Of a stretch of DNA of 64,000 nucleotides, positions 20,429-34,740 are shown in pieces. Below the pieces are notes generated by a model. That model was given only the letters and a program-made list of their open reading frames with translations. It searched no databases and was not told the DNA's origin. The position numbers and the translations under genes are program-made. The stretch's first letter is position 1. Every line of letters begins with the position of its first letter. The stretch is from Isochrysis galbana (Eukaryota > Haptophyta > Isochrysidales > Isochrysidaceae): positions 1,462,569-1,526,568 of the forward strand of contig CM030936.1 of NCBI GenBank assembly GCA_018136815.1. Direction: 5' to 3'.

Positions 20429-20497
20429 TCTCTCTCTCTCCCTCCCTATCTTCCTCCCACTCTTTCTCTCTCTCTCTCTCTCCCTTTCTCTCTCTCT

Positions 20498-20572
<75 letters not shown>

Positions 20573-20590
20573 CCCCCCCCCCCCCCCCCG
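20110..20590 (+). repeat. Long (CT)n/(CCCTCT)n microsatellite upstream of the prolyl hydroxylase gene
   Basis: CT, CCCT and CTCC units with a terminal C18-19 run. It ends about 100 bases before the start codon at 20687. Confidence 0.9.
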
Positions 20591-20686
20591 ATAAATTCTC
20601 TCATTCTCTTTCATCTATAAACAGACCAATGACGAAATGTCTCTCTCTGCTCTCTCCCTCCCTCCTTTCCTCTCTCTCTCACCTCG

Positions 20687-23600
20687 ATGCGCCGTCTCCT
20701 CCTCCTCGCCTCTCTCTCTCCCTCCGCCAGCTTCGGCGGGCTCTCCGCGGCGCGCGAACAGCCGATCGAGCCATATGTCGAGAACCCGCCGCCTCCCGCA
20801 TTCGCCGCTGCCGCCGCTCGATGCACAGAGCGCATCGGCTCTTCCCTCGGCAGCGAGTGGATGCTATGCGTTGTGAATGAGCTGCTGTGAGTGGCTTCCC
20901 TGGCTCCTCTGCATTTTCACGCTCCTCCGCGGCTCCTCTGCACCTCCTCTGCTTTGACTGTGCCTCCCCGCTTGCTCCTCCCACCCGACCGCTCACACTC
21001 GTGAGCTGCATGGTGAACATGCTGTTGTGAGTAGCTGTACCGGCGTCCCTGCGATCCTTTGGCGTTCCAGTATCCCTTTCTCCTCCCTTAGGTTTCCTCA
21101 GCCTCCCGGGGGCGCGCTGCCTTTTTGCGACTCGAGATGACGAGCTACTGCATGCTAATTCCTACCTCACCCATTACGTTCCCCTCTCATTTCATCCTCT
21201 ACACCCCATCCTCTGACTTCCTTACCTCGCCCCTCCTCTCGCCTTTGCAGGGCGGCGCAAAGGAATCCGCCCGATGACGTGCCGCCGCTCCCGTTTGAGG
21301 TGGTGCCGCATCTGTTAGATCCCTTCCGGCCCGACCCCGCGTACCGGTCAAAACCTGGGTACCGATCGTCGGACGAGCTGCGCTTCCTCTTGCGTGACTA
21401 CTCATGTGATACTGAGGATGGCGGCTCGCAGGTATGAGGCAACACACACCTCCGTTCGGGATGCGCCACGCGCGGCAGCACAATGCGTCGTGGCTGGCCA
21501 CGGCCGAAAGAGCATGTAGCGCAGAAAGATCCGACCAGTGCCATGCCAGCGCATCATTTTCCGAATGCGCCGGTGAGCGTGTGCAGCCGGGCACGAGCGC
21601 TGCGTTCGCTCTCAGGCTGCTCTTCCCAGCGGCGCTCACTTGGTCTCTCGGAGAGGCTGATCGCGTCCGGCTCGTCTGCGTCCGTAGCCAATTCGTTCAT
21701 TTGATTGGACGTATCATCCACCTGATCCATGCAACATCGACCACATCGAACCCGGCACCGGCACCGATCTGGTGATGAACTCGCGAGTCGCCGAGATGGG
21801 CTACATCTATAGGGGCGGCTTCCTCCCGGCAGGTGCGTCGTCCGTTTGCTGGCTCCTATGTCTTCCGTGGCGGTCAGCTCTCAACACACCTAGCACGCAG
21901 TTGGCCGGATCGGGGCCTATCGCCCTGTCGCAAAGCGAGTGCTGGAGATTCAACCGTCCACTTATGAAGACAGTGTGCACGGCATTCTAAGGCAACCTTC
22001 GCCCTCCTTTGCTGGATTGTGGGTCAAGCCCTTGTTGTGTAACTTGAGCGGGAGCGAGTACCCAGTACTATCATGCGTTCTTCAACCCCTGTCCTGCTTG
22101 TGGCGTTCATCTGCCCCAGGCGATGATCTATCGCACCTGAATGGTCGCATGTCGGAGGCAGCCGCAATGGCTCTGTGTGCTGCGCACAAGGCGTGTGCCG
22201 GCTTCACATACAACTCGGGCGACAGGGGTAGGGCGAGGGGTGAAGAGGAGGTGCTCTTCAAGTCGCTTGCGGAGAACGTGGTAAGTTTGCGTGGCCTGCG
22301 TGCTTGCGCCGTGCGAGGCGTCGCTGCTCGTCCAACTCAATCAAGGGTGCGCGACATAGCCCGAGTCCCCGCCCGTGCGTATTGGAGCACGATGAGCATT
22401 CCACTCTGCGGCGCAGGCCGTTGCACCGGGCTGGCATACGGTTCGCAAACGGGCTGACTCGGGAGTCGACTGTCGACCAGGCTTACGCCCACCGGCTCCG
22501 CCGCCCATCACCTTCAACGTCAAAGTGCTACGCGAAGAGCCGCCAGTGTTTCAAGTAGACGGCTTCGTCTCGGAGAAGCTTTGCCAAGCGATGGTCAACA
22601 GTGAGACCTCCACCCCCATCCCCCATTCTCCGCGTGGGGGTTCTGTTGGCAGTTTTAACAACACCATAATGGAAGCGAGGCCTTGGACGTGCCCGCCGTC
22701 CTCGCGCGTCCCATTCCGTGCCCCTAGACTCGAGCATCATCGGGGAGCGTTCCCCAACGCACCCGCAGGCACCGTCCCCAAGATGGGCCGCTCGGTGGTC
22801 TCCGGTGGTGGCTTCTCCTCCGCGCGCCGTTCGTATTCCGTCAACATGTACCCGGAGTTCGATGACCCCAGCATGCCCGTCACACAGGTCCGTACGAGCT
22901 AACAGGCACTAGCAAGCGTAGGCTATGTTGCTCGCGCCTTACTGGGACCCTGTTGAGAATAATGAACAGTTATGACACTAGTCGTGACCTTATCTTACCG
23001 GACTCGGCGCGCCGCTTGCTGGAGCATGCGTGCGGCCAATCTGTCTCAATTCTCGCTCAGCAAATTGTCTCCGCAATCGAGCAGGTGGCTCGCGCCCTCT
23101 TCTCATTCGCGCGCGAGGTCGCGGGCTACGACACCCTCAAAGAGGGCCCTGGGCAGGAGCCAGTCAATGCCGTGTTCTACCAGGTAAGACGCACGCGCTA
23201 TCCTAGGCGTGCACTGCCGGAAGGCTCGCACTTTTGCTCGGTCTGCCGTCAAGCCAAAGGTGCGCCGTGCGAGTCCTCGAGGCTGTGGCCCTGCTCATGC
23301 TGCACGGCTCCCCGAATAGCACTACGGCGACCAATACCGCAACCACTGTGATGGCGAGTGTAATGGCGGCCCATGGCTCGAGGGCAAGCGCATTGCCACT
23401 GGACTCGTCTACTGTGAAGCGCCAGAGCAGGGCGGCTACACCATCTTCACCCGCTCGGGGATCAAGGTGCGCCCGCGCGAGCACGCCGCGTGAACTCACT
23501 CTCTTGCCACGAAGAGGCTGGCGCAAGGCCTGAGGCCATGACCATCCACTCCTATGTGTGATCTTGGTTCAGTCGATCCCGCAAGTGGGCCGCCTCCTTT

Positions 23601-24064
23601 TCTTTGGCTATAAGTTGAAAGACCCCAATTCTGAGAGTGGGTGGAAGGTGAGCCGCCGATTCATGCCCGCTTCACTGTGCGATTGCTTGGCCGCCCCCGC
23701 CAATAGGCGAATCACGTGCTGGTGATAAAAGCGTTTCAGCTGCCTCTCTTGACCGGTCTCGTTATGCTCTCCTTCAAACTTTTTTGCTTTTCGGCCTCTT
23801 CCAACTCGATGGCAAATGCTTCCATTCGGTGGATGCACAGATGGCTCTAGGCATTCGAGGCTGTGGTGCACCACCTGTCTCATCAGCACGTCCCGCCCGT
23901 GACCAACACCCTGCCTCACCCCTCCTTCACAGGCGACGATGGACGACGGCCATACGGAGCATTCAGGATGCCCGTTGCGCAAGGGGCGCAAGTGGATCGC
24001 CACTATGTGGTTCCGAGAGGGTGTGTCTGCCGAGAAGGATTGGATGGCTATGCGAGACCTCTAA
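20687..24064 (+). CDS. Prolyl 4-hydroxylase-like 2OG-Fe(II) dioxygenase (secretory)
   Basis: Ten exons give a 488-residue protein with every phase consistent: 20687-20886, 21251-21431, 21688-21832, 22120-22280, 22417-22600, 22769-22887, 23061-23183, 23320-23466, 23573-23647, 23933-24064. The N-terminus MRRLLLLASLSPSASFGG looks like a signal peptide. The C-terminal half is a P4H alpha-subunit-type catalytic domain: EPPVFQVDGFVSEKLC, RRSYSVNMY, then the iron site HYGDQYRNHCDGE (H380, D382), GGYTIF, the distal histidine in EHSGCP (H455) and the 2-oxoglutarate lysine in RKGRKWIATMW (K465). P4Hs hydroxylate proline in ER/Golgi cargo such as cell-wall glycoproteins. The N-terminal half (about residues 45-260) is not recognised. 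Exon 6 could begin at an earlier AG (22736) only by breaking phase, so 22769 was chosen. Confidence 0.88.
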
Positions 24065-24967
24065 CGATTCCTGCCATAAGATTTCAATTGCTTCGAGTGG
24101 CACGCGATGGCCGAGGCGCATCTAGGGAGCTCGTCGCGTACGTATGGTCGACTGCCCCCTCACTACTCACTACTCACTACTTGTTTCTAAGCGCTTAAAA
24201 TATATTGCTAGTAAATCAACAACGTTTGCGAAGTGTTAGTAGGCTGTATGGAGAGGTGCGAGAAAGACGGCGCTCACCTTGAACGCGGATTGCGCCAGGC
24301 AGAACGTGCGAAGCATTGGTGGTTGGTGAGCGTTTCGCGCGCGCGGCTATGCAAGCACACCCAGGCGCAATCACTTTGAAGTGATAGGTGATAGGCGCGA
24401 ACGCTTCCGCCTCGCGCAGCCTGCCATCGCCGTCGCGGCCGGGACGTGGAAGAGGCCCCGTGCGGATGCGCTCCTACTGCACTGGAGGCGTTGCGCTAGC
24501 GGCGTTCATATCTGCCGCAGTTGCGGCGTATGAGCAACGACCACGTGCCCACTACCAAATCAGTCCGTATTGACCACGCCCACGCGCCGGCCTTGCGCAG
24601 CTAACAGCTAAGTGATCTAGCAGGCCCAGGCAAATGCGCCCGTTACTCATTCCCCAGGCCAGCGGGCGTGGGAGGTATGGGCGCGATGCCATCACCGGAC
24701 GTGACGGCTCGAGCTTGGAGGTCTTGAGCGATAATGAAGACAGTTTTCGCGAAAGCGATGGGGCTTGGTGCACGTGTACGCTATTGCACGTTTCACGGGA
24801 CGCGGCCATGCGCCCGGCCGTTACCGGCCATCGCATGCAGCACCTAGTCCTTCTCACATCTAGCTAAAATCACAGTCACTTCAGGATCACAAGTAAAGCC
24901 CCATTCGCCCTCCCCCCTTCAATTTCCCCGCTTGGCACCCTCTGCCGTTGGCAATATCGGCCACCAG
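24065..24967. other. Intergenic between convergent genes
   Basis: About 900 bases with only short ORFs; no repeats shared with elsewhere were noticed. Confidence 0.4.
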
Positions 24968-27900
24968 CTAGCAAGATGCCTCGATTACCGCCGCGCACAG
25001 GGGCGGCAAGTGGATCCGCACCCACAATCGTCTCGGACTTGGTGGGTGGCAAACGTGACGGTCGACGTGCTCCACATTACTGCCGGTTGATGTGCGCGTG
25101 CCGTATACGATCCGCACCTCATGCCCCATACCACCGAATCGCTCCTCGTCTGAATTCAGTCTGAGGCGGAGTGATACACCACCAATCGCTCCGAGGTGCT
25201 TGTTTGGGAGTCTGTCCGCCTGACCACACTCTTGCTGAAATGGCACGGGTAGCTCAAACTCGTACTCAACGCTCCCTTTGTGCTGGAAATTGAAGGCAAA
25301 GAGCCCCTGCCCGCGTCGGAATGAGAGGAGCTGGCACCGTCCTGAGGTGTAGACGTCGGTGCAAACTGGCGGTGGCTGTTTCATCCAGCCCATCTCACCT
25401 TCGATATGCAGCATTTCTCGCTCGAACGCGAGAAGGTGCGCGTAACGGAGGTTGCCATCTGCGATCAGATCCCAACGCCGACGTGCGAGCCGAAGGGATC
25501 CACCGTTGGTGTGGGAGGGCATCTCGACCCACTCGGGGTGTCCAAACTCGTTGCCGAAGAAGGTTAGGTACGCATCAGCCGCGAGCGAAAAGGTGAGGAG
25601 ACGGCTCAGCTTGTGCAATGCAATGCCACGACGTATTACTGGGTGAAGGCGCCCGCAAACTGACATGTGATCGTACATGGCAGTCCCCATGAGCCGGAAG
25701 GCAAGGGCTTGGTCGCCAACAAGCGACTGGTCGTGGCACTCGGTGTAGGCCAGCCTCCTTTCGTCAAGCCGCGCCTGCATACAGATCAACCAGCGACAAT
25801 CGGGTTGACGCCACTCTGCCGTTCGTGTGCCCAATGCAAGAAGGCCCAAGCAGAGTGCTCGATGGGTTGGTATCGTCGAGTGGGCGCTCGGCCTACCTGA
25901 GTCAAGGTGTGCGCCATGTGTTCAATGGGGAGGGGTGAGCCGAGGGGGGCATGCGCGAGGGATAACACGCGCCCCCAAAGGTCAGGTATCCCCATTGCCA
26001 TGCGGAGGTCGAAGCCAAGGCCAAGTTGTGGCACAGGAGCGCAAGTGCCCGGATACCCAGTCACCTGTCGTGGGACAAGACGTTGGGCAATAAGCACCTG
26101 AATCGAAGGAACGCGGCCGTGCCGTTGCCTGTGCGCGGCTTTGCCGACCCGCCCTGGGGTTAGAGGCCCCGAGTGCTTAAAAGAGGACACGGCGAGGGGT
26201 CCAGTGCACTGCCTCCCTCCGCAAGGGCTCTGCCGCGCCGCACACGGACCTCTTCGATTACTGTGAGAAGCGGCGGAGTCACTTCCGTCTTGGCAAGGTG
26301 TGACGCGAGCTGCAAGTACACAAGCCCCGCCTCGTCCACTGCGGCATGCGGCCCAAAGTAGTTGTCGTACACTGAGACCTCTGAGGTGTCTTTCGTTGTA
26401 GCTTGACGCGCATCTGGTTCGTTAGCCGCCGTCCTCTCGTTTGCGCGCGGGGGGACATTGGGTGCAGTACCAGTTCCACCGTGGGAATAGAGGATGGAAG
26501 AGCCGGCATCGAAGCGGAAGCCGTCGAGTCGATATGCAGAGGACCAGTGGACGATGTTGGCGAGCAGAAGCCGGAGTACCTGCATTAGATTCCAATATTG
26601 ACAAGGATGAGCCGGCATCACAGCGGACGGATCGGGCCGGGCGGCGTGGATGTGGTCTCGCATTCTATGCCAGTGCCAGCCACCTAGACGAGCCCCGTGG
26701 TGAGAACGGAATCGCGTTCCGCGCTCCACGTCATGTACTGTGGGCCACTAGGCGCGCACCTCGGTGCGTGAGTAGTCGAACAGTCGTGAACCCCATTGTG
26801 CGTGGTGCCCCGCGGCACCTAGCTTGAAGTATGGCCCACCTTGGGCAGATTGGGGTAGGCCCTCCCGTCCCGAGCGCGAGAGTGCTGCGTGGCCGTGCAC
26901 GAGCTCCCCGAGCACCAGCATCCCTCGCGAGTGGGCGTCGTCGACAAGTGCCTGCAAAAGAAACGACGGCGTTGCCGGCCCACGCCCTTAGCGGCTGGCG
27001 ACGCGGGCTTCCACGCAGGCAGGCGCCGCCCCACCCGCGCCGGCCGAGTGCTTGCAAAAGAAGCGGCAATGTTGCCGGCCCACGCTCGTAGCGGCTGCAG
27101 AAACGAGCATCCACGCCGCCCGACCAGAGCTTGCCACAGGCGCGGATCGCTCTCCTCGTGATCGCTCGGGCTGGGCGTGCTTCGGGCCGCAGCCGGTGTG
27201 CTCACTCACCTGCAGCTCTGCGGGTGGACCGAAGCGTTCCGAAGGCGCAAAATAAGCGGTCACCTGGTAGCCGAATGATGGGTAGAAACCGTGCTCCTGC
27301 GAGGGGTCCATGAGCGTGGACGTTCGGCCTATGCATGCTTGCGATTTCAGGGCCCGCTAGCATGGACTGCAAACGCTAGTGTTCGGATAGCCGGGGACAC
27401 ACTCCGCCCTATTCTTGGCAACCGCACTGTAAGTGCACATCGGTTGCCGGCTGCGATGACCTGCATCCCCAGCAAAAGGAGCGCGGAGTATCCCAGCGCG
27501 TGCGCGTGCGGGAGCACGTCACGCCTCAGCTGGCGCCACGTCCCAATGGCCTCCTGGGCGGTCCCTATGCCAGCATGGACCTAAGGGCAGGAGTACGAGG
27601 AGAGTGGACGGGTCGGCGTCAAGACCCGCCAAGTCGATTTCGACGAGGGGGGAGGTCTGACTCCCCCACCAACACGTGCGGCTAGCACACCTCGTAGATG
27701 CGCAGCGACTCCGGGACGGGAGGTCGTTTCGATTTCCAAGGATAGGCGTTCAGAGGTCGTGGCACAACTGCGCATACCTCATGGCTCACAGGGTCTTGCG
27801 AGCACTGCAGCGCCCATGCAGGCGTCGCAAATACCCAGCCCTGGGACTGCAGGCACGTTCCGGAGCAGTTCCAAGCGCACGCAGACGACTCCGCTTTGGT

Positions 27901-28413
27901 GGGGCGCGCGCTGCTGTCCTCGCTGTGTCCGTGACCTTGCGGGCCGTCCAGGTGGCGCAGCGCGACCTTGAACTTCGAGCCAATACGCAGGTGGCCGTTG
28001 CCGTCCCGCTGCCGCCCATGCCGCACGTGCACCTCCCACACGCCGTGTGCATTGAATTCGCACGGATGCGCGGTCACATCCCACTGGTTGAAATCTCCGA
28101 CAAGCGCCGCTGCGTCAGCCGAGGGTGCCCACTCGCGGAATACCCAGCCAGACTCTGTGGGGTGGAGGCCAAGGTAGTGGAGCCCGTGTTCTCGCACGAA
28201 GCGGTCGAGCGAGCCTTCACTCACCTCGATAGCGCGTAGCGTCGACTCGAAGGCTGCGTGCCGGGCGCGCAGCATCGGTAGGTGCGGGACTAGCCAGGGG
28301 TCTGCGCGCACCCAAGAGGGTGTAACTCCCTCGCTCATTGATCGGGAGGGTCCGGTAGGCGCCCACACGGGCAGAGCGCCCTCAGTGGCGGACGGCGAGT
28401 CAGCATGCGCCAT
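24968..28413 (-). CDS. GBE1: 1,4-alpha-glucan branching enzyme (GH13)
   Basis: Seven exons on the minus strand, phase 0 at each join: 28413-27691, 27580-27461, 27296-27210, 26951-26760, 26579-26250, 26064-25897, 25774-24968; about 808 residues. Exon 1 carries the CBM48-like part (WVFREWAPSADAAALVGDFN). The rest follows eukaryotic branching enzymes closely: RIYE|VHAGIGT, GFYPSFGYQVT, GELVHGHA, the nucleophile in YRLDGFRFDAG (about D398), the acid/base Glu in TVIEE|VTGYPG, GFDLRMAMGIPD, the third acidic residue in TECHDQSLVGD, and FFGNEFGHPEWVEMP. It transfers alpha-1,4 chains to alpha-1,6 branch points in storage glucan. Exon 1 may hide a short intron near 27845-27950, where the frame (DGPQGHGHSEDSS) departs from the family. 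The intron between exons 3 and 4 holds a 100-bp-period duplication. Confidence 0.93.
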
Positions 28414-29439
28414 CAGCTTGTGCAGAGGGACAGAGAGGGATGGAGAACAGTCTCACACACACGGGCACCTGTGTGCCCCCTGGCTGAAGCGAGGGGGGCT
28501 GGGAATGGGATGGGGGAGGGGTGGGGAAGGAGGGGGGGGTGCACGGCTGAGGGGCGGTAGGGCAGGAAGAGTCGAGGGAGAGCGAGGGAAGAGGAACGGG
28601 AGGGGGCAGAGAGAGAGAGACAGAATGGGGGGGCGGGAAGGGGAGAAGCGAGACAGCAGAGGAGGGAGAGAGGGAGAGGGAGAGGGAGAGGGAGAGGCCG
28701 CAGAGTCGGCGATCCGGCGGCGCCGACCGCCCGCACGAAGGAGCCGTCCCTCCGATGCTTTTTAACTCCTTACTGCCGAAGCGCCAAAATTAGAGCTTTC
28801 ACACTTTCTTTTGTCAACTGCTCGCTACCCGCTCGTCCATAGCCCCCAAGCTCTCAGGGAACGCTGAGGGACATTCCCCCACACCCTTGGATAGCCGAAC
28901 AGCCCATAGATTCGGTGCTCTACACATGAATTAAGTGGAAAAACTGAAAAAATGTGCAGCTCCAATATACATTGATAATATCGGAGCTTCGTTCGAGCTT
29001 CACTTTCTAACCAAAAAAATATGCCGTTTACCGTTTAGGTAAGAGATGCGCCGGGAGGAAACGGACTTTTGGCGCTGAGCGGTTTCAGTCTCTCCCTGGG
29101 CGCCGCCACCCTTCCACCTGGCCTCTCTGCTAGCAGAGCCATGTTCGGAGTAGGGTATGACCCCGGACCCCGGCGGGTTGGGCGATCCACATCAGATCCA
29201 AGGCCGCCGCTCGGACGAAAGTGCTCGTCGCCCCCGAAAGCCGGCCGCGAAATCTTCAACGAGTCCACATTCTCCCACATCCACTCCGACTTCTTGTTCT
29301 TCGTCTCTTTGCCCCTTGGCCCACTCGCCGCCGTCGCGCCCGCTGCCCCCGGTGCCCCGTGTCGGCACGATCTGTCGAGCCTCGAGCCTGTCGCATGTAA
29401 GGCTGTGAATAGGTTTGATTTTGAGCTATATAGATATTA
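28414..29439. other. Upstream region of the branching enzyme
   Basis: A GA-rich tract (CT on the gene's coding strand) runs from about 28560 to 28700. The remainder has no gene; ORFs at 29035-29440 are open on both strands but resemble nothing known. Confidence 0.45.
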
Positions 29440-29460
29440 GCTAACAGGGCGCTTCGGCTA

Positions 29461-29516
29461 TCTAGATAGATACTAATAGTGGCTCAGCACTATCTAGATA
29501 GATACTAATAGTGCCC
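29461..29516 (+). repeat. Direct repeat, left copy (CTATCTAGATAG type)
   Basis: Two successive units of CTATCTAGATAGATACTAAT followed by AGTG, separated by GCTCAGCA. The same double unit lies at 31068-31122 in the same orientation, 1.6 kb away, bracketing the hAT remnant. Confidence 0.8.
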
Positions 29517-29879
29517 GAGCCTTGCTTGCCTCATATTAGTATTAATTAATAGTACTACAATATCTAATATCTAGATATCTGCTATATGATATATTTGATG
29601 TTCGAGTGTATATGAGTTCATGAGTGTGTATGGAGTATGGGCGAATAAATCCATACATCACGCTTCATCGATCGGCCACACCTTGCTCGCGAACATGGCA
29701 TAAGGTATATAGGCAGATGGCACATTCTGTAGTAAATGCTTCTTAGTAGTAGTATATTTGTTTTGTAATGTTGTACGTAGTAATTTAGTTAGGGGGAGGG
29801 GGGGGGGCAAAAGTCTGGCGCGAAGCCTCGTCACTCGCCACAAGTGCCAACAACCACGGCAAGAGACATGGGGCCAAGG

Positions 29880-30060
29880 CTAGGGCAGGGTTAAGCCCAT
29901 TAACAAGTTAATGGCATTAATTAACACCCAGTAATGGGCACCGTCTTGGCAGTTAACACCCAGCCCAACACCCAACCTGTTCATGTGCTGACTTTGAGCC
30001 ATCCAGAAAACTCTAACCTGCCCATTAATGGGCAACTAATGGGTGGGCGGGTGGGCTTCG
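29880..30060. repeat. TTAATGGG/GTTAAC-rich repeat, left of the hAT remnant
   Basis: Contains GTTAACACCCAGCCCAACAC, then ACCTGTT.ATGT..TGA, CCAGAAAACTC and CCCATTAATGGGCAACTAAT. The same word order is found at 30575-30740. Confidence 0.65.
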
Positions 30061-30288
30061 GGCGCTTGCGAGCCGCCAGAGGCCAGAGGCGCCGGCGCGC
30101 CGGCGCCGGGAGCGAGCGCGCTCCGCGCGCGCCATATAGATAGAGTATAGAGTAATGTATAAGCACACTCAATAGCTATACTCATCCCATTCACCATGAA
30201 TACTCATCCGGAATCCGCTTACTAGCACAATGTTGTACTATGCACAACAACTACACACCACACACCACACACACACACGCGTGTTGAT

Positions 30289-30531
30289 TCAATCGGTGTT
30301 CTGATTTGCAAATAAAGACGCCTCCAAGGTAGTATCCTTTGCAGACTTCTGCAGATCGCCATGCATTTTGCCAGCCGCCGAGAACACACGCTCTACCCCT
30401 GCGGCCGACGCCGGCGCGGCTAAGAGTTGCCTCGCCATTTTGGCCAGGTTTGGCCACATGCTAGCCTTTGCACGGGCGGGGTAGGTGAGAGGTCGCTCCT
30501 GGCGGGCGCCGTTGATGTAAGCGTTGGGCAC
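30289..30531 (-). pseudogene. hAT transposase C-terminal dimerisation-domain remnant
   Basis: An 80-codon minus-strand ORF ends in the conserved hAT C-terminal block: WPNLAKMARQLLAAPASAAG, VERVFSAAGKMHGDLQKSAK, then a TLEASLFANQN helix. This is the region through which hAT transposases dimerise. No catalytic DDE part is nearby, so it is a relic. The chromodomain-hAT ORF at 59848-61368 lacks exactly this region, so the two may be parts of related elements, although they are 29 kb apart. Confidence 0.75.
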
Positions 30532-30574
30532 GTCCGCCTTGGCGAGGTCGTGACCCCGAATGAAAATAATGTTG

Positions 30575-30740
30575 GGTAATACCTTGTAATGGTTTTAACC
30601 CGTCAATGGCTAGTAATGGGGTATTAACACCCCTGAATAAACTGTTAACAACCACGAAAAAACCCAACCTGTTAATGTAATGACCTTGAAAAAACTACTA
30701 ATGGGTTTCCAGAAAACTCGCCTGTTAATGGTCTGCCCTA
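30575..30740. repeat. TTAATGG/GTTAAC-rich repeat, right of the hAT remnant
   Basis: Same ordered words as 29880-30060 (AACCTGTTAATGT, TGACCTTGA, CCAGAAAACTCGCCTG). Confidence 0.65.
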
Positions 30741-31067
30741 GCCTTGCTTGCATGGGGCGCAAGCGGACAGCAATTGCAATGGCGGCGGTCGAGCGTGCTT
30801 TTACGCATGCAGGGCGGCTGCCACGATGACTTGGAGGTTGAAGGCAGGCCAGTCCGATGACACGCTAGAGCACTGCCTTCTAGCTAGTAGGAATGCGGAG
30901 TGAGTCTGAGTATGTGTGAGTTCCCTTTCCCTTTGCCTCCGCCGTGTTGAAAACGGTGTTGCGCGCGCGCAGCGCGCCTTTCGCTCTGAGCGTATATGCG
31001 CGTGCGCGTGCGTGTGAGTGGCTCCGCGCACCTAATAAAAGCTTAATATTAGCTTTGCCGCCCACAG

Positions 31068-31122
31068 CTATCTAGATAGATACTAATAGTGGCTCAGCAC
31101 TATCTAGATAGATATAGATAGT
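31068..31122 (+). repeat. Direct repeat, right copy (CTATCTAGATAG type)
   Basis: See the left copy at 29461; the second unit here is slightly altered (GATATAGATAGTGC). Confidence 0.8.
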
Positions 31123-31479
31123 GCTTTTTGAAAGTAGATAGTCTAATATCTAGATAGTTGTCTAACATCTAACATGTTCATGTTCACAGCCGTCGCATGA
31201 ATGATGCCTCCGAAAATGCTTGCCGAGACATCGATGCCCTGGCGTATGGCTTCGCGGAGCATTTCGGCGTGCTAAGCCTTGCTGCGCTGCGCCGGTAGCC
31301 GACGATCTCGGGCTCGCAGGTGTTGTTGAAGCTCCGGCTTCTTGAGCTTCGCCACGTCCACCTCCACCTCCACCTCCACCTCCAGGAGGCCCCCCATCTA
31401 TCTATCTGCATCACCATCTCGTCGATCAGGGACTGCAGGTCCCCTTCATCGGCGCCCCCCCCATCCTGCGCCGCCCACC

Positions 31480-31740
31480 CGGAGACACAGGAGGAAGGGG
31501 GGAAACGATCACCGGGGGAGGGGGGGGCACCGGACCATATCTAAGCCCTTCACCCCCATATCCATATCCCTATCGATCCCCCTAGTAGTGCATAGGGGGC
31601 AGGGGGAGTCGCCTGATGGGGGGGGGGGGGGGGGAGGGGAAGGGACGGGGGAGTGGGTAGTAGAACGTTTGCTGCGTGAAAAAGTAGTGGGTCCACGGCC
31701 GCGTGTGCGGTGAGAACATCAAAAGGTTTCGTAGTAATTT
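31480..31740 (+). repeat. Copy of the dispersed GC-rich repeat tail
   Basis: ACCCGGAGACACAGGAGGAA, ACCGGACCATATCTAAGCCC, CCCTAGTAGTGCA, AGTCGCCTGATGG and GTCCACGGCCGCGTGTGCGG occur in the same order as at 2220-2437. It includes a G-run of about 18. Confidence 0.75.
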
Positions 31741-32305
31741 ATATATTTTTACAGGCTGAGGCGGCTAGTGATTTCATAGCTACTAGTAATACTCTTCGCA
31801 TAGGTCCCAACCGATATGTGCAGCCACGCAGCCACTCTCTCTGGTTTCTTGCCTCTGGGTCGACCTTGGTTGGTGGTTGGCAGCTGGAGGGGGGGGGGGG
31901 GGGCATGCCCATCATGTCATATGTGGAGCGATATGTGTAGAAGATGAGAGAAGAGTCCTTTGTCGTTGAAGGAGCCGCGTGTCTTCTAATGGAAATTGGG
32001 CCGGAAGAGCGTAAGCCTTCCACGCCTGTGGGTTGTGGGCAAAAAAAGCCCACCAACTCTTCGTCACTCTTCCTTCATGTCAAGGGACCAAGATGAACAG
32101 ACCATGATGTGTGCGAACGCACGAGGGCCCCGGCAGATACAGCCACGCCCGCGATCGCCAAAGCGCTTCAACAGTGTGCATCAAACTGCCCAGCGTGTGC
32201 AGGGCATTGGTGGCAGCGGACGAGCTGCTTGATTTCTCAACGGCACAGGTTGACAGGGGGGGGGGAGGTCGCGACGGGTGCCACGTTGGTGGCCGACCCG
32301 CCCGC
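31741..32305. other. Intergenic downstream of phosphoglucomutase
   Basis: No gene; a G-run of about 16 lies near 31890. Some of this is probably 3' UTR of the phosphoglucomutase gene. Confidence 0.4.
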
Positions 32306-34457
<2,152 letters not shown>

Positions 34458-34500
34458 TCAGGGCTTCTTGAGAAGAGGAGCCAGTAAGAGGGAGTCGAGG

Positions 34501-34538
34501 AGGGGGGAGAGAGAGAAAGAGAAGAGAGAGAAGAGAGA

Positions 34539-34575
<37 letters not shown>

Positions 34576-34633
34576 AGGGAGGGAGAGAGAGGGGGAGAGA
34601 GAGGGAGAGAGAGACGAGAGGGAGGGAGGGAGG

Positions 34634-34677
<44 letters not shown>

Positions 34678-34681
34678 GAGG

Positions 34682-34718
<37 letters not shown>

Positions 34719-34740
34719 AGGGAGGGAGGGAGAGGAATCT
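34501..34740 (-). repeat. (GA)n tract between divergent genes
   Basis: Purine-only tract on the plus strand (CT on the PGM coding strand), 230-470 bases upstream of the PGM start and about 630 bases upstream of the next plus-strand gene. Confidence 0.85.

Noticed and set aside
20152-20880. 242-residue Ser/Leu repeat ORF
   Set aside because: Microsatellite read-through; the real gene starts with a signal peptide at 20687 in another frame.
22736-22768. Earlier acceptor (CCCCTAG at 22730-22736) for P4H exon 6
   Set aside because: It would require phase 2 after exon 5, which ends in phase 1 at its GTGAGA donor; the acceptor before 22769 keeps phase.
27676-28239. 187-residue plus-strand ORF
   Set aside because: Antisense shadow of the branching-enzyme first exon, which has family motifs.
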